Shown here one piece after another: positions 26,013 through 41,178 of a stretch of DNA of 64,000 nucleotides. The notes beneath the pieces were generated by a model, which searched no databases, was not told where the DNA came from, and saw only the letters and a list, made by a program, of their open reading frames with translations. Positions within the stretch are counted from its first letter, which is position 1. Each line of letters starts with the position of its first letter. Position numbers and translations under genes: made by a program. This DNA comes from Utricularia gibba (lineage: Eukaryota; Streptophyta; Magnoliopsida; Lamiales; Lentibulariaceae). The stretch covers positions 1,736,001-1,800,000 of the forward strand of contig NEEC01000008.1 of the NCBI GenBank assembly GCA_002189035.1. Direction: 5' to 3'.

Positions 26013-29000
26013 TTAATCAAGGAGAATGATAAAGTCTTTACTCCACCTATCTGGTGCTTCAGCTTTGGTTATCGGCTTCAGCTCTTTTGATTCCAAGTAT
26101 TCAGTGAAGCTTTTGAGGCGCTTCTCATTGCAGAATTTGTGAAGACGATAAAGGAAATCGTTGAACTGTTTTGGTTCCTGCATTTTCCAATAAGTGTTAG
26201 TCAATCATGGAGAAGATGGCAATGAACACAAGTTGTCGATGGAAAGGAGATGCACCTGTTCCTGAATGCAACCATTACGAAGTGCAACCAAACACTGCAG
26301 TGCTTTTGCATACGTGTCTCCTTCGTACGAGCTCTCCACCAGATCAAAAATCCTATTTTGCATACCACGAATAGCTTTATCAACCCATTTTGGGCTGTCT
26401 CTGCGGGATATCATGGCTTCAAAATCTTGAACAGGATTGATATCTCCTATATCCTCCACTTTAACATGTAATGCATCCTCTGCTTCGTCACCAGACTCAG
26501 AGGGTTTATCTCTTAGAGCTCTTTGGGATGGCTTCTTCAGCTGCATGACTGACCAGGTGAGGATATGCCACAACTGCTGAACAGAAAGAAACACATTTTA
26601 TGACCTTGGGGTTCTGTTTGAGTTCAAAGGCATGCTGAAATTCCTCAATCACATGTCTGTTCTGATGGAGATAATCAGGATCAGGTTCTGTTATCCCTTT
26701 TAGAGTTTCATTAACTGGGGGAATGGGAGCATCCGGTTCCCTATATCTCACCTCAAGAGTGCGGTAAAAGCGCTGGAATTTTCAAGAAAACAAAATTAAG
26801 CTACACAATAAACTCAAGATTAGCCCATTTTGCATGATAATCAGCTCCATGGAATTTTAGGATGCCCATTTGTCTATAAACATAGTTCAAACATGGCTTA
26901 AAGTAGATGCTCAGTACCCAAGCCCATTTCCACATGAAACAATTTTTTAGCAGCTAGTATTACATGTTGAATGATAGTTCTACGTCCCATAGTCCATAAA
27001 AATCACGTACATAAGCTGCAATGTTTTCTTTTGATCAACCAAATAGAGATTCAACGCTCTTGTTACGATGATGAGAGAAAAACGAGGTTTACGAATGGCA
27101 ATGAGAAATCACTAGCATCCAAAATATTTTTACCTCAAGAACAGGATTGGGTGTGAAGATTGGTTGAAGTGCTTCATCTTCTCCCGATGGAGCAAGGTCA
27201 AGCATTTCAACCAGCTTGTCAGTGGCATCTTGCTGTTTCTCATTTGGCAGCATTGACGAAGGCAGATTACTAAAGGATGGGAACTGGAACTCCCTCACAT
27301 CTTCCGCAAAAGGAAGCACGTTGAAATACAGTGAATCTGGCTGCACGTGTAGAGATTTTTGTAGTTGAAAAGGGAAGGCACTAAAATGCGAAACCACATT
27401 TCAGGTATACATAAGGTTTTACTTACAATTTTCTGATTATCAGATATATTAGGAGTAAGGACCCCTACAACAACATTCGCTTGTCCTTGTCTCCAGACAC
27501 AGCGAACAATAGCAACTTTATTTGTCTCCTTCATTGCTCTTGCGAGGGCTGAAAGCGCTTGAATGGCCTTTGCATTTTCGGGCTCAGCAATGAAGATGCT
27601 GACATCTTTCATGTAGTAGTGCCTGGGTGCATTTTGATGGCGTAGCCACGTCATTTATGATCCCAAAATAAAGCAGCACAACGTTCTTAAAGGTCCACAG
27701 ATAAGCACCAACCTCATGACATTTGAAGAATCTGTAAAGCCAAGAAGCTTAACACCCTTCTCTGGTTTGAATTTAACAGCTTCCAACTCAGCAGATGATA
27801 TTGGGACCACTTGAGGACCATATTGATATGCTTTGATCCTTTGTTCAGGAGGCACAACTCTACTAGGAGTTTCAACACTTTTGTACTCAATGCTGACTTT
27901 AGTTTCATGAGTGGCAAATTTATCTGAAGCTGGTGCTTTATCAGAATAGCTCTTCAATGTAGGAAATTTCTCTTCAGCTGTTTTCTTGTAAACCCATACC
28001 TAATTAAAAACATGTAAACACAACACCCACAAAATTTAAAGTAATCAAACTTTATCAAAATGTTGGTTGTATGCAAAAGACATCTCTATTAGATACGTAG
28101 ATATTGCTGTCTCACCTTTATCTTCATTCTTGAGCTTAGCTCAAAATCACCTCTATATGTAGTCACTGGAGATACGTTCCGAGATCCTAGTACACCAAAT
28201 AAAGAAATTGCGCTCTTGACATATATCTTCTTTATAGAAGCATCGCTAGAGAATACACTTAGCAGGAAATCATTCTCTTGAATAATCTCTTTATTCAAAT
28301 GCCAGTCTTGGCTCACCCTGAGGATCAGGCAATCCATCTTCATACCACATTTTCCCATCTTCTCTGCGACAATTTTGACTTGGCTCTCCTTTGTTCCCGT
28401 TGTTGAATCTTTGATGGGGCTAAGAGCATCAGTTATTAGGCATAAGCATTTTTTCCCCTTGTTCGTTTCCCCATACTTCCTTAGTAACATATCGACTCCA
28501 AGCACAATTGCATCAAAAACTTTGATCGAAGTTAAGGCAGAAGTTTCTTGAAGGAAAAGGACACATTCCATGTATAGTCAAAAGATGTGATGCAATGAAG
28601 TAAGACAATGTTCATGAGAGAGAATTCCAAGCAGTAAAATGGATACAGTCTCCATGTACACTTCCTCTTGGAAGATTTTGAAAAATTTCAACAAGGGCAC
28701 CATCGATGACCTTAATTTCGCTCAAAACCATTACATTTTCATATCCTCCAACTTCCGATGTCAAATAATTTGTCACACCTAAAATTTCCATACGATGTAT
28801 GTTCATAGCAGTGACATCAAGTGCAAAGACACCATTGACATTAAAATGGCACATCAACGTTGATGAAAGAAATGCATCCAAAGCTGCATACTTCTCATGG
28901 ATTAACATCTCCATATAGTGTTTGAGGGGTGTAAAAGAACATCAGAATTCATTACATAAGCCAAGGTGAGTAGCTTTCAGCCTGCAATTTTGAAGCAAGA

Positions 29001-29591
29001 AAATAAAACGGAAACGCAGTACCTTCTACTCCAAAAACAATAACTCCTGTTTCATCATACTTGTTGTGTATCAGCTGCATTCATAGAATGATAATTATTG
29101 CAAATTACAGGTTCTCGTTGAGCAATGAAAAAGTGAGAGGGGGCTCCTCCATTGCGCTCAACACTTTTCAATGAGAAGTACACTAGCAGATAGATCCTTT
29201 CACAGATTAAAAGCAAATTTTCCTTCACGCACCTTCTTCTGAACCAACAAAGAGCAAGCTTTTTCCACTTCCGGAAGAACTGAGTGTAGCCTCGGACCAA
29301 CATCAATCAAGAAAACAAGGCTCTCCTGTAAATCAACCACGCATGCAGCGATCATCAACGAGAAAACAAAGGGTTCACGTTGCCCAGCGAATGAAAGAGC
29401 AGACATGACTCTGCTCGTGCAAGATGCCATGTAAAACATAGAAAATACTCCAATACAATCAAAAAGTCCGATTTGAGCGTGAAATCAACAGGAAGTCCTT
29501 TCTTTCAAGAACGCAAAAAAAAAAAAAAAAAAACCTAGAACCTCCACAGGAAGAAGCAGAAATCCGGCAAACTTACCCTATTACGCGCCAT
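26013..29591 (-). CDS. KU80: Ku80, DNA end-binding subunit of the Ku heterodimer
   Basis: With Ku70 this protein rings broken DNA ends, starts non-homologous end joining and protects telomeres. Exon 1 (29591-29577) encodes only MARNR. Exon 2 (29325-29233) gives ESLVFLIDVGPRLHSVLPEV, the start of the von Willebrand A-like domain. Later exons show YDETGVIVFG, EVGGYENVMVL, LPRGSVHGD-FFDAIVLGVDML, GKKCLCLITDA, and the Ku core: APASDKFATHE, YGPQVVPIS, GVKLLGFTDSSNVMR-HYYMKDVSIFIAEP and REFQFPSFSNLP. The C-terminal helical region ends WSKDFIILLD at 26013. Many small exons with ordinary splice sites can be joined in frame. No break was found. Confidence 0.94.
29515..29533 (+). repeat. Poly-A run of 19 in Ku80 intron 1
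   Basis: There are 19 consecutive A, which read as T on the coding strand. Confidence 0.9.
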
Positions 29592-30055
29592 TGTACTCAC
29601 AGGAACTGCGAGCGAAGCAATAAACAGGGCAGTTAGCGGAACTTCATAGAAAATACACCGGTTAAGAGCCGTGCGTCCGCAGCATACCACCGGTGTTGTC
29701 ACCGGGAAGTTTTCTTAAATTACATTTCGGTGCCGGGTTACCTCCTCAAGCCGAGCCGGGGTTTGAGGGCATTTCCGGAATTTCAAAAATGCCGGCATGG
29801 GTTTGTCAATTTCATTCGTAACCGTTTTTTTTTTTTTTTTTTTTTTTTGGTCAAGTGCAATAAGGATTTTCATTACAGCAAATCAAATAACCTTCTCCAC
29901 AACAGATTTCGAGGCATCAGCAGTTATTGTTTCACAACGTTCTCCGGAAAGAGAACCGAGCAGCCCACTGGATGGATGTATACCTTACGCTACAGAGGAG
30001 AATAGCAACCTCAGTTCAGCTCTATGGGCGGACACCTTAACACAAAGAACCATGG
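29592..30055. other. Spacer between Ku80 and Aurora 3
   Basis: It holds the Ku80 promoter, a 24-T run at 29825-29848 and the Aurora 3' end. No gene is recognised. Confidence 0.5.
29825..29848 (+). repeat. Poly-T run of 24
   Basis: There are 24 consecutive T upstream of Ku80. Confidence 0.9.
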
Positions 30056-31349
30056 CTAAGTTGAACGTATGTCCAGGGGATCAGCATTTTTGATGATCCA
30101 TGGATGTTCCAAGATCTTCTGAAGAGAAAGCCTTTTCATAGAATCTCTCACAAGAAGCTGCAAAGCAAGCCATACAAGTTCATTCCTAAATGTGTTTAGC
30201 TGCCGGGGAAACGAAGATAACGAGACAAAGTTGAGAAAATCACCCTGCTAATCAGATCCTTGGCTTCTGCTGAAACTTCTGGAGTAGTAGGAAAGACTAA
30301 ATCAACCGAGAGAATCCTAAATCATGTTTTTTTTATTCAAACTAGAGTGTATGGCAAGAGAAACCATAAAGAGTGAAGGAAGCATTTTATTAAAGTTCAC
30401 CTTTTGAAAGTGTCCCTTTGGCTTTCAGCCTCAAATGGAGGCATCCCGTAAAGGAACTCGTAGCAGAGAACACCCAATGTCCAATTATCGACTGCATAAT
30501 CATGTGCCTTGTTTTCCACCATTTCAGGTGCTAGATAGTCCAAAGTTCCACACATGGTTTTCCTCTTGCTTTTCGATTGTACAGACCAGCCAAAGTCTGC
30601 AATTTTAAGACGACCCTGAAAATGGCAGAAAAACGTGTCATCCCTAGGCTATAAATTTAACCAAGATCCAAAAAAGTATGAATTGCATGGAGAGCTCTTA
30701 ACCAGATGATCCAGTAGCAAGTTTTCCGGTTTGATGTCTCTGTGAATCACGTGCTTGTTATGACAATACTCCAGAGCCCTCGTTAGACTCGCAATGTACT
30801 GGTGCATTAAAAGGAAACGAGCATCAAATTCAATTCCGCAATCATTGCAGAAACCCGAACGGCACAACCACAAAACGAGAATAACAATCTCACGGTTGCA
30901 GCTTGTGTTTCAGACAGTTGCCCCTGATTCCGTAGCTCCCGGTAGAGCTCACCGCCATGAGCATACTCCAAGATCATGAAAATCCGCTCAGAATCATGAA
31001 ACCATCCGAACAGCCTCAGAACGTTCGGGTGCCGGAGGTTCATCTGGATATCCATTTCCCTCTTCAGCTGCTGGTGCAATCTATATTTGTCTATCTGCCG
31101 CTTGAAAATCACCTTCAGTGCCACGATATACTTGCTCTAATCCAAAAAAAAAAAAAAAGACACAGTGAGAGTCGAATTCTCTCAATCTCGAAAGCAACAA
31201 GTGACATTAACCTTGACTTCACGGGCGAGATACACACGACCGAATTTGCCCCTGCCCAGGGGTTTCCCGATTTCGAAATCGGAGAGCGACCATTTTTTCT
31301 TAGAGCTCTTCAAGGGTTGCCTCGGAGGTTTCGGAGCGGTTGGCGTCAT
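30056..31349 (-). CDS. AUR3: Plant Aurora kinase, AUR3 (beta) type
   Basis: Aurora kinases phosphorylate histone H3 and control chromosome segregation; the plant beta type acts at centromeres. Six exons (31349-31212, 31136-30894, 30798-30703, 30615-30401, 30316-30244, 30157-30056) encode 288 residues. The kinase fold starts near residue 22 with the glycine loop [17 protein letters not shown]. It has the Lys in [25 protein letters not shown] and the activation loop [16 protein letters not shown]. The end is [19 protein letters not shown]. The N-terminal extension is short. [14 protein letters not shown] and [18 protein letters not shown] match the AUR3 rather than the AUR1/2 pattern as I recall it. 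All introns are GT-AG. Confidence 0.95.
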
Positions 31350-33399
31350 GGAAATTTGGGGAATTAGGGATTCAGCGCAGGGAAACGGATGGTCGGCGGA
31401 ACCAGGGAAAAGGAGCCGTTACATTTGAAACAACTCCTCCCCTTCATTTCCTTTCACTTTAAAGCTCCCTGTTGTAAGCATGTTTTATAAAGGATAATCC
31501 TATATTATATTTCACACATATTATTATTCTCATTTTCCATTCCCAAAACGAGAAATTAATAATTTTTCAAAATGAAAATTGCAAATTCTCATTCTAAAAA
31601 ATAACACATGAACGTAAAATGAATAATTGTCATGAAAAAAAAAACTCATTTTATTTATCATTTTCATTTTAGTTCATATTCTTATTTTCTGAAAATTTAT
31701 TTTGATAATGTAAGCAAAATATACAAGTAGAAATTTAAAAAGAGCATAAATGAAATGTTTTGTATATAATGTGAACTGAGATTTTAACTATATTCTTTTT
31801 TGAAAATTTGAATTAACATAAATATTATATTTAAGATCTATTTGATGCGGTTTCAAAAAAATGACTTTAAAGAAGTGATTTTAAAAACACTTCAGTTTTT
31901 ATTAAAGCAAAGGTACTTTAGCTTCTAAAAAAATTGAAACATTTTACTGTTTCAGTTTTATGTTAAATATAAGCAACACGTGTTTTGTACAAAAAATATT
32001 TCTAGAATCACATACTCCCATAATCATATCATGAGAAATAATCTATGGTATACATTTTCAATGACATACTCAAATTTCATTCTATATTAAATACTTTCTA
32101 ACCACATATTTTATTTAAAAAATCAAAATTTATCTATTTAAATAAAATATTATCTCATTTTTTATTTGGAATCAAACATATCCTAAATATGAAGATTTGA
32201 CATTTTGCCAAAGTAATTTTGATACCAATAACTTTCAAATATTTGTTGTAATTGTAAACATAATCATCAAACATTAATGATCATCCCACTATTTAAAAAT
32301 CGGATATAAATATCTTTATTATATAAAAATCAAACAAAATCAATCCTAATTATTTACAAAATTGATGTTTTTTATATTCATAAAAATTAGTCCAAACTAC
32401 TTTTATAAATCATTTAATGTAAATAGTGTTCAATGTTTCTAATAACTATGCAACTAGTTTTCAACTATTTAACACTATAATACAAATTTGTATTAGCTTT
32501 TATAATTGTATATATTTTTTGAATATCAACTTGTGTAACTCCATTCATTTCTTTACAACTTGTCTTTTTTAATCAATTTTTCATAAAAAAAACAATGAAT
32601 TTTTTGTTTAATTTTTTGCAAGTTTCAATTGATTTTGAATTGATGACATATAATTATTATGTTTTATTTTTAAATTTAGTAAATAATAATTAATACATTT
32701 GTTATATATCAATATATTTTGTATTGAGGAGTTTAGGTACTGGAATCAACCCTACGCAGCGTGACGTCATTAAGATTTAAAGATCATGATGCGTTGTATT
32801 TATTGCAGCAAAATGCGTTATCCAATCGGAAACATGTCCGAATATCGAGGAAAAAAAGGAGCAGTTCGAATTTGAATTTTTCAAATTATGATGACGTGTC
32901 CGGAGAAAGGACGAAAAGGGAAACTTGTGAGGGGCATTTTTGTTAATATAGGGGAGTGAGATGGAATCGCGAAGGGTAATTTGGTAGTTTCACTCGGGAC
33001 CTTCTTACAGACGGAGGGGCCACGAATCAACGGCTGAGGGAGGCTGTCTGACCCCGCCTCTACAATTTCAATGGTCAGAATCATGGATGATAGAGAAGGG
33101 GAGGGAGGCGGGGTGTCTTTGGGAATTCATGGTTTGGCTTTGATTGCACCAAGCTCCAGTCCAGATTTCTCTCCTCCTCCGGCTTCCTTCCCTCTTGTTT
33201 CGTTTTTCTCTTTTTTTGTGAACTCTTCTGCGTTCCCGGTTTGAACGCAGGGGAGAAAGAGAGACTTACCCCAGCAGATCTCTCTTTTTTTTCCCTGCTT
33301 TCTTTTTCTGGGTTTTCGTTTTTTTTTCCTTTTGTTGGCGGAGAAAGAAGCTTTCCCCTTGATTTCATTTCTGGGTCTTTCGATTTGGGCCGGTAAACA
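31350..33399. promoter_or_regulatory. Divergent AT-rich spacer Aurora 3 / shaggy kinase
   Basis: This is 2 kb between divergent genes. About 31430-32740 is highly AT-rich with no coding signal. From 32760 the GC content rises. TGACGTCA lies at 32762-32769 and TGACGTG at 32892-32898. A pyrimidine-rich stretch before 33400 is the probable 5' leader of the shaggy kinase. Confidence 0.45.
32762..32898 (+). promoter_or_regulatory. ACGT-core elements upstream of shaggy kinase
   Basis: The palindrome TGACGTCA (32762-32769) and TGACGTGTC (32892-32900) fit bZIP-type binding sites. They lie 500-640 bp above the ATG. Role inferred from motif only. Confidence 0.35.
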
Positions 33400-35767
<2,368 letters not shown>

Positions 35768-36419
35768 ACTTTCCCAAAGCAGCCTCTGTAAATGCATGTT
35801 CTTCGTGCAAATCCTAATGGTACCATTTTCATCTAAAGGAGATGATGCAACTCCTTTGTCCATTTTTACCTGATGGATGATGTGAGTGAAGTGATGGAAT
35901 TGTGATCCCTCTGCTGTTAGATTAGGAAAATGATTTTTGTATGTTAAGTTCCTAAAGATTTTTCCTGTATCTATATTGTATTATGATAAAATCTTACCCA
36001 AGAACTTCTTTCATGCTGTTTTCAATGATCTCTTTTGAACTACAAATCTGCCGTGATCAGCACAACACGAGAGGTGCATGAAGATTGTACACGTCACAGC
36101 AGGTTACGTTCGAACCCGTGAACACTTGTGCACAGATTCCTAATTGTCTGACAACTCAAGACAACATGGAATATGACAGTCGAAAGGAATGAAAAGGCTA
36201 GTTTTCAGATTTGAACTTTCTGAAAATTCTGGTGTTCGGCAAATTCATTCAAGATGCGTGTAGCTTGATATAATTGGCTTTTCCATCCATTTCACAACGT
36301 GAATAAAGGCATTGTGGATATATTGATTTCAGATAACCAAATCAACTACATTTCTGTTGTACTAGATTCTACTGAGACAAATAAAATACATTCTGTATAC
36401 TCTTTCTCCCTCTAGAGTT
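35768..36419. other. Convergent 3' spacer shaggy kinase / WLIM1
   Basis: This stretch probably holds both 3' untranslated regions. Nothing else is recognised. Confidence 0.5.
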
Positions 36420-37371
36420 CTATTCATCTTGCGAGTTCTCTTGTTCTGGTTTTGGCTCCTCAGGGATTTGTGGGTGTTCGAGCTGGCCTTCCATAGCCTC
36501 AGTTGAAGCACTTCTTTTATGAGTTGCAGCCTCAAGCACATGTTGGTAGTTTCCCTTCTCCATGAACAGCTGCTGAAAATGAACCTTGCAGTACAAAATC
36601 CCATCAAGCGCAGCATAGGATGAGTGCGTCAGCGGGCATCCACCATGAGCACACTTGAAGCATGATCTGTGGTATGATTCCCCCTCCATTATCACCTGTT
36701 TGTTTTGTTTTCATCAGAGAATAAGAGAAGCCATGGATCAGAGTCCTGTAAACAAGAGGTTCCATATGTTACAGCTGACCTTTTCCAAAGGGTACACAGT
36801 TTTGTGGCATGCTGCGCATTTATCTTGCGTTCCAGAGAACATTGCCGAGACCTTGCTTGGAGGGGCCTTGCTCTACATGCAGACATCATCAAAATCATTA
36901 TCTGCAGAAAAAAAGCTGCAAAGAACTACCCACCAGAGAGCTTTCCTTTTCGTTCTTGGCTGCATAAGCATCGGAATGAAAACAATCAGTGCACATGGCA
37001 AAACTCAAGATAAGAAAAGAAAATAAAACCAAGGAATAGTAGAAGATTACACGTATGGAAGTTCTTGCTGAAGTTCCCTGATTCCTTGAACAACTGCTCG
37101 AAATGAGGCTTGCAATAGAGAACTCCATCCATGGATGAGTAATTGCTCATCTGCAGCCCAGAGTTGAAACCCAAATCTGACTGAAATGCAATGGTGCTTT
37201 CAAAACCGAGAGCTGACAAGAAGATGACTTTACCACAAGGGTGCCTTTGCAATGGCTGCATTTGAAGCATGATTTGTGATAAGTAGCGCCATCTGCAGAA
37301 AGAAGATCAACGAAATAAACGGTCTTGTCACAAGCCTTGCATTTGTCAAGAGTTCCTGTGAATGCTGACAT
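36420..37371 (-). CDS. WLIM1: WLIM1-type LIM-domain protein
   Basis: This is an actin-bundling two-LIM protein. Five exons run from 37371 to 36420. Exon 1 (37371-37234) gives MSAFTGTLDKCKACDKTVYF and CFKCSHCKGTLV. Exon 2 (from 37149) gives MSNYSSMDGVLYCKPHFEQL. A 26-nt exon 3 (SKNEKESSL) follows. Exon 4 gives APPSKVSAMFSGTQDKCAAC and exon 5 IMEGESYHRSCFKCAHGGC. The C-terminal tail is long and acidic (EEPKPEQENSQDE). The start at 37371 was chosen because the family begins MSAFTGT; a longer upstream frame is leader. It shares its exon plan, including a microexon 3, with the WLIM2 gene at 0.9-2.0 kb. Confidence 0.94.
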
Positions 37372-38066
37372 CTTTCTTTCTAGTCTTTTTCCACGAAAGA
37401 GAGAACTGTTCCCCTCAGCCTTGCCCTTAGTATAAGAAAACTTGTGGACAGGTTTCAGACAAAAACATGGGAGCTTTAATGCTGACCCTACACGTGTCTG
37501 GAGAGGAGATCGACGTCTCCTATCAAGCAATGGACCAGAATCAACAACGTTTTTAGTAGAATCCCAGGGAATAGTACAAGAGACTAATTTCGGACAACTT
37601 TTTTCTTTCCTGATTTAGTACACAACCTTAAATTAGACCGTCAAAACCGGGAGCATTTTTTACTCTTTTTAGTTTTGTGGAACCCTAATAAGCCATGATA
37701 ATTAATTGATGGTGATGATATAGAATCGATTCTGTTTTTATAGTTTTCTAAATTGATTATATTTAATTTTCAAAGATTCTAATCTGTAATTTTTTATAGT
37801 AAAATAAAAAATTCAGTAATTAATTCTAAAAAATATTGAATTTCTATTTTAATGACAAAATAAATGATTATTAAAAAATTATAATATTAATTTTTTTATC
37901 TATTTTAAAAATACATTTATATCATAATATTAAATTATACAATGATTTAATATATTAAACTTTATAATATATAATGTATTTTATTAAATTTTATAACATA
38001 ATTTTATATTATTCTATCTACATAATCTTAGAATTAATTTTATTTTACATAATATCACGCAAAATT
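37372..38066. other. Spacer between WLIM1 and CYP86A
   Basis: The left part is the WLIM1 promoter. From about 37745 it is AT-rich repeat copy C. No gene is seen. Confidence 0.5.
37745..38056 (-). repeat. AT-rich dispersed repeat, copy C
   Basis: Its reverse complement aligns with copy A along about 310 bp through shared blocks such as ttataaaatttaataaaata and atgatataaatgtattttta. The far end has tagaatcgattcta-like palindromic sequence that resembles the start of copy B. Confidence 0.6.
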
Positions 38067-39796
38067 TCAAATTAGATAAAAAAAATCTAGATTGTTTTTA
38101 AATTCAAAGCCAAAAGAATTAATGCAATGCAATGCAATAACCAGAAAAAAAATTAAAAAAAAAAAACACCAAGGCCTTCTTCGTCTTTTCGCCTCGTTTG
38201 CCACGTCATCACTGCTGCCAATCTGATTCCCCCGCGCCTTCGTCCTACTGTCTGCAATCGGATTCAGATCCCTCGGAGAGACGTGCACTCGGAGTCCATG
38301 CTTCATGAACAGAGTCAACGACATCCTCTGCTCCACCTTGTGCCCCGGAGCGACGCCCAGTCGGTGCCGGAGCAACACCGCCGCCGCAATCGACTTCATC
38401 TGTAGATACGCCAGGTCCTTCCCGAGGCATATCCGTGGGCCGGCATTGAACGCCACGAATTTGAATGGATCTTGAGCTACTAGCTTGTCCTCTTCGGGGC
38501 TCAACCATCGCTCCGGCCGAAATTCCAGGCAGTCCTCGCCCCACGTGCTCCTCATCCTCCCGGCAGAGTAGATCGAATACGTGATCGAGGATCCTGCGGG
38601 GACGAATGTTCCGTCCGGCAAAACGTCGTTCGCGACAACGTGCTTCGAATCCTCCGGCACCGATGGGTACAACCTCAGAGTCTCTGACAGGGCTGCTTTC
38701 AGGTACACCAGCCGATCGACTTCTTCGAATTTCAGTGGTTGTTCACGCCACGATTTCACATCGCCACCGCGTGAGTCCCGAAGGACCGTGGAGAGTTCTT
38801 GGAGGATCCGCTCCTCCACTCTCGGATTCTGCTTCACCAGCCAGAAGAACCAGCACAGAGCCACCGACGAGGTGTCGCGGCCGGCGAGGATGAAATTGAG
38901 AGCTACGTACTGCAGGAACTGGTCAGAGTAAGATTCCTTCTTTTTCATGAATCTGGAGAGGAGATCGTCGTGTGTATCAGCGCCCTTGACCTGATTCATC
39001 AGCTCTTGCCTCCGTGCACCTATCACACCGGACAAATACTCCTCCACCTGGGCTAAGCTCCGGCTCATGTGAACTTCCATCCCGAGCCGGAACCATTTCT
39101 TCAGCTTCCAGACCACCTCTGGGAAGATGAACCGCTGCAAAGACGCCTCCGTGGCTCGGTCAAACGCCGAAGCGAAGACATTCTCCGGTAGCCCGGGGGA
39201 TAGGGTTTGCGGGTCCTTACCAAAAGTAAGGCCACAGATGTTATCAAATGTCAGCCGGAGCAACAGATCCTGCAAATCCACCGCTTCACCTGCTGCCTGA
39301 GCCGCCTCCAGAATCGGACAAAGCCGCTCCTCTATAGCTCGGTTCACCCACCGCGCCATAGCCTGGCGGAGAGTTCTCGTCGTGAACTCGAGCGCCGCTG
39401 TCTTCCTCTGGAACAGCCAAGTTTCCCCGTCGGAATTGAAAATCCCCTCGCCCAGAAGGTCATGGAACACAGCTTGCCAAGTCGGGCCCTTGGGATAGTT
39501 ATCGAACCTCACCTTGAGAATGTGCTCCAGGTTCCGGGGATCGCTGGTGACCGTCACGAGCCCCTGCTTCCGCGCCAAGAACGGCACTGCGCAAATGCAT
39601 GTCTGGTAAGTTCCGCCGCAGGCTTGAAGGTTATCAGTGATCCAGTCATGGAGGCGATCCGCGTTCTCAATCAGACCAGGGAGACTTCCAAGCAGAGGCC
39701 ACACTCTGGACCCCTGAGAGACTTGGAGATGAAGGTGAACCAGAGCAAATAGCAAGTTACAGCCGTGAACAACAAGAGCGCAAAGGCTAAATCCAT
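38067..39796 (-). CDS. CYP86A: CYP86A fatty-acid omega-hydroxylase with an N-terminal frameshift
   Basis: CYP86A enzymes omega-hydroxylate long-chain fatty acids in the ER for cutin or suberin. ATG at 39796 reads [20 protein letters not shown] and FISKSLRGP, the expected membrane anchor, then loses frame at about 39708. One base out, the frame continues [49 protein letters not shown] and [20 protein letters not shown]. The I-helix is AGRDTSS, with [10 protein letters not shown] and the haem loop [19 protein letters not shown] following. The intronless frame runs unbroken to 38067. After the usual end (SPRDL) it has about 65 extra residues, ending in a hydrophobic stretch from low-complexity sequence, so the normal stop may also be altered. 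Candidates are sequencing error, recent pseudogene or a variant allele. Confidence 0.92.
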
Positions 39797-41178
39797 CTAA
39801 CCCACCAAGGTACCCAAAAGATTCGAACTTGCTACATTCAACCTGCAGAAGAGAAGACGACGAAGAGGGGAAAGGGGAAAAACTGAGTCTTGTACGAGAA
39901 GGGGAGCAGAGAAACATTTAAGTAGAGAGGAGGCCAGATTGGTAATGAATGCACCCACAGGATGAAAGCTGACATAATTACAGTTGAAAGATTCAACGAG
40001 CATACAAGTGAAGTGGAATCCCGGAAAAAGACAGTGAAACAGGGTGCTTCTTCTTCTTCTCGTCAAAGTTCACACACCACACCCCTCCAGAAGGGAAGAA
40101 TCATCTGCTGCTGTCCCTGAAGACAACTAATCTCTGCAGAAGAGAGACAGGGGAGGGAAGCAGCATTGAATGAGCAGAAGAAATAAATGAGATTGGTTGA
40201 GACAGCGCAGCGGTGAATATACAAATGCAACAGCCTCAACGCGGGGTGCAGTGATTCTCAACCAAGTTCTGGTCTTTTTTTTAATGCACCAGCATGAGGA
40301 TTGGGATGCATGCCCTGTCGATGGGTAAATGCCTTAAGTGAACAATCCAACAACGAGATTGATGCCCCCCTAAACAATCTTCATCTACCTTGCCTTGATT
40401 TCAGCGTGGGAATTTGGAGCTGACTGACACTCTGTAGAAAAGGGACCCAGTCAAACTTCAGCCTGTCAGATAAGTGGGAAAACAATTCAAGCACAGAGAA
40501 TGGGCGCATGCACTGGTGTGTTATGGTAATTGGTAGCTGCTTTAGTGTTGAGAATTGTTCAAGGGAGAGACAAGAAATGCAAGGGATCATGGAGTTTTTT
40601 AGTGGTTACACGCATTTAATGTGAAGAATGAGCATTTGACCGAGTCCTGCATAGAGTAATAGCCCAACTTCTGGATGGAATATACACCGAATTACAATAT
40701 CCCATATATCAAGTTGACGAGAGATGGAAGGTATCAGAAGATCAGACCTTGAACAATTATGCAGTGAAAATTGCAGGAAATCTTTCTTTACTAGCTTCTG
40801 TACAGGTATCTGGATCCCATCCGTAGAAACAGCAACTGTTTCCATCACCATCAAGAGTCATATTCATCTTCCCCACTCATCTCTTTATCACCCTTAGACA
40901 CTCTGACTTTTCAGACTGGAACGATTTCTTTCTTTAATGCAAATGCATTATTTTGATATGATCATTTCCAAAGGTATCAGTACTCGAACTTGCTTACCTT
41001 CTCAAACTCTTTGGTTACACAACTTCTAGTTTTTTGAAACATGAAATTGCACGGTTTAGTAGTTTAAAAGCAAAAAGGGTCTACATATTTGTGACAACTG
41101 AATATAGGTACAATGCGTTACACAGTGATGCACATGCACAGATATTCTGCTCCTCCTCTGCCTTAGCTTTCACCAAAC
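39797..41178. other. Spacer between CYP86A and FRO
   Basis: The left 300 bp is the CYP86A 5' region. The rest of this 1.4 kb has only short open frames with no family likeness. I see nothing I can name. Confidence 0.45.

Noticed and set aside
31430-32740. Possible transposon in the 1.3-kb AT-rich spacer
   Set aside because: No coding remnant or clear terminal repeats; low complexity alone is not evidence.
36095-36125. tRNA-like B-box string (gttcgaaccc)
   Set aside because: No matching acceptor stem, anticodon arm or A-box at the right distance could be found.
38581-39752. Long plus-strand open frames inside CYP86A
   Set aside because: They are shadows of a GC-rich coding exon on the minus strand.
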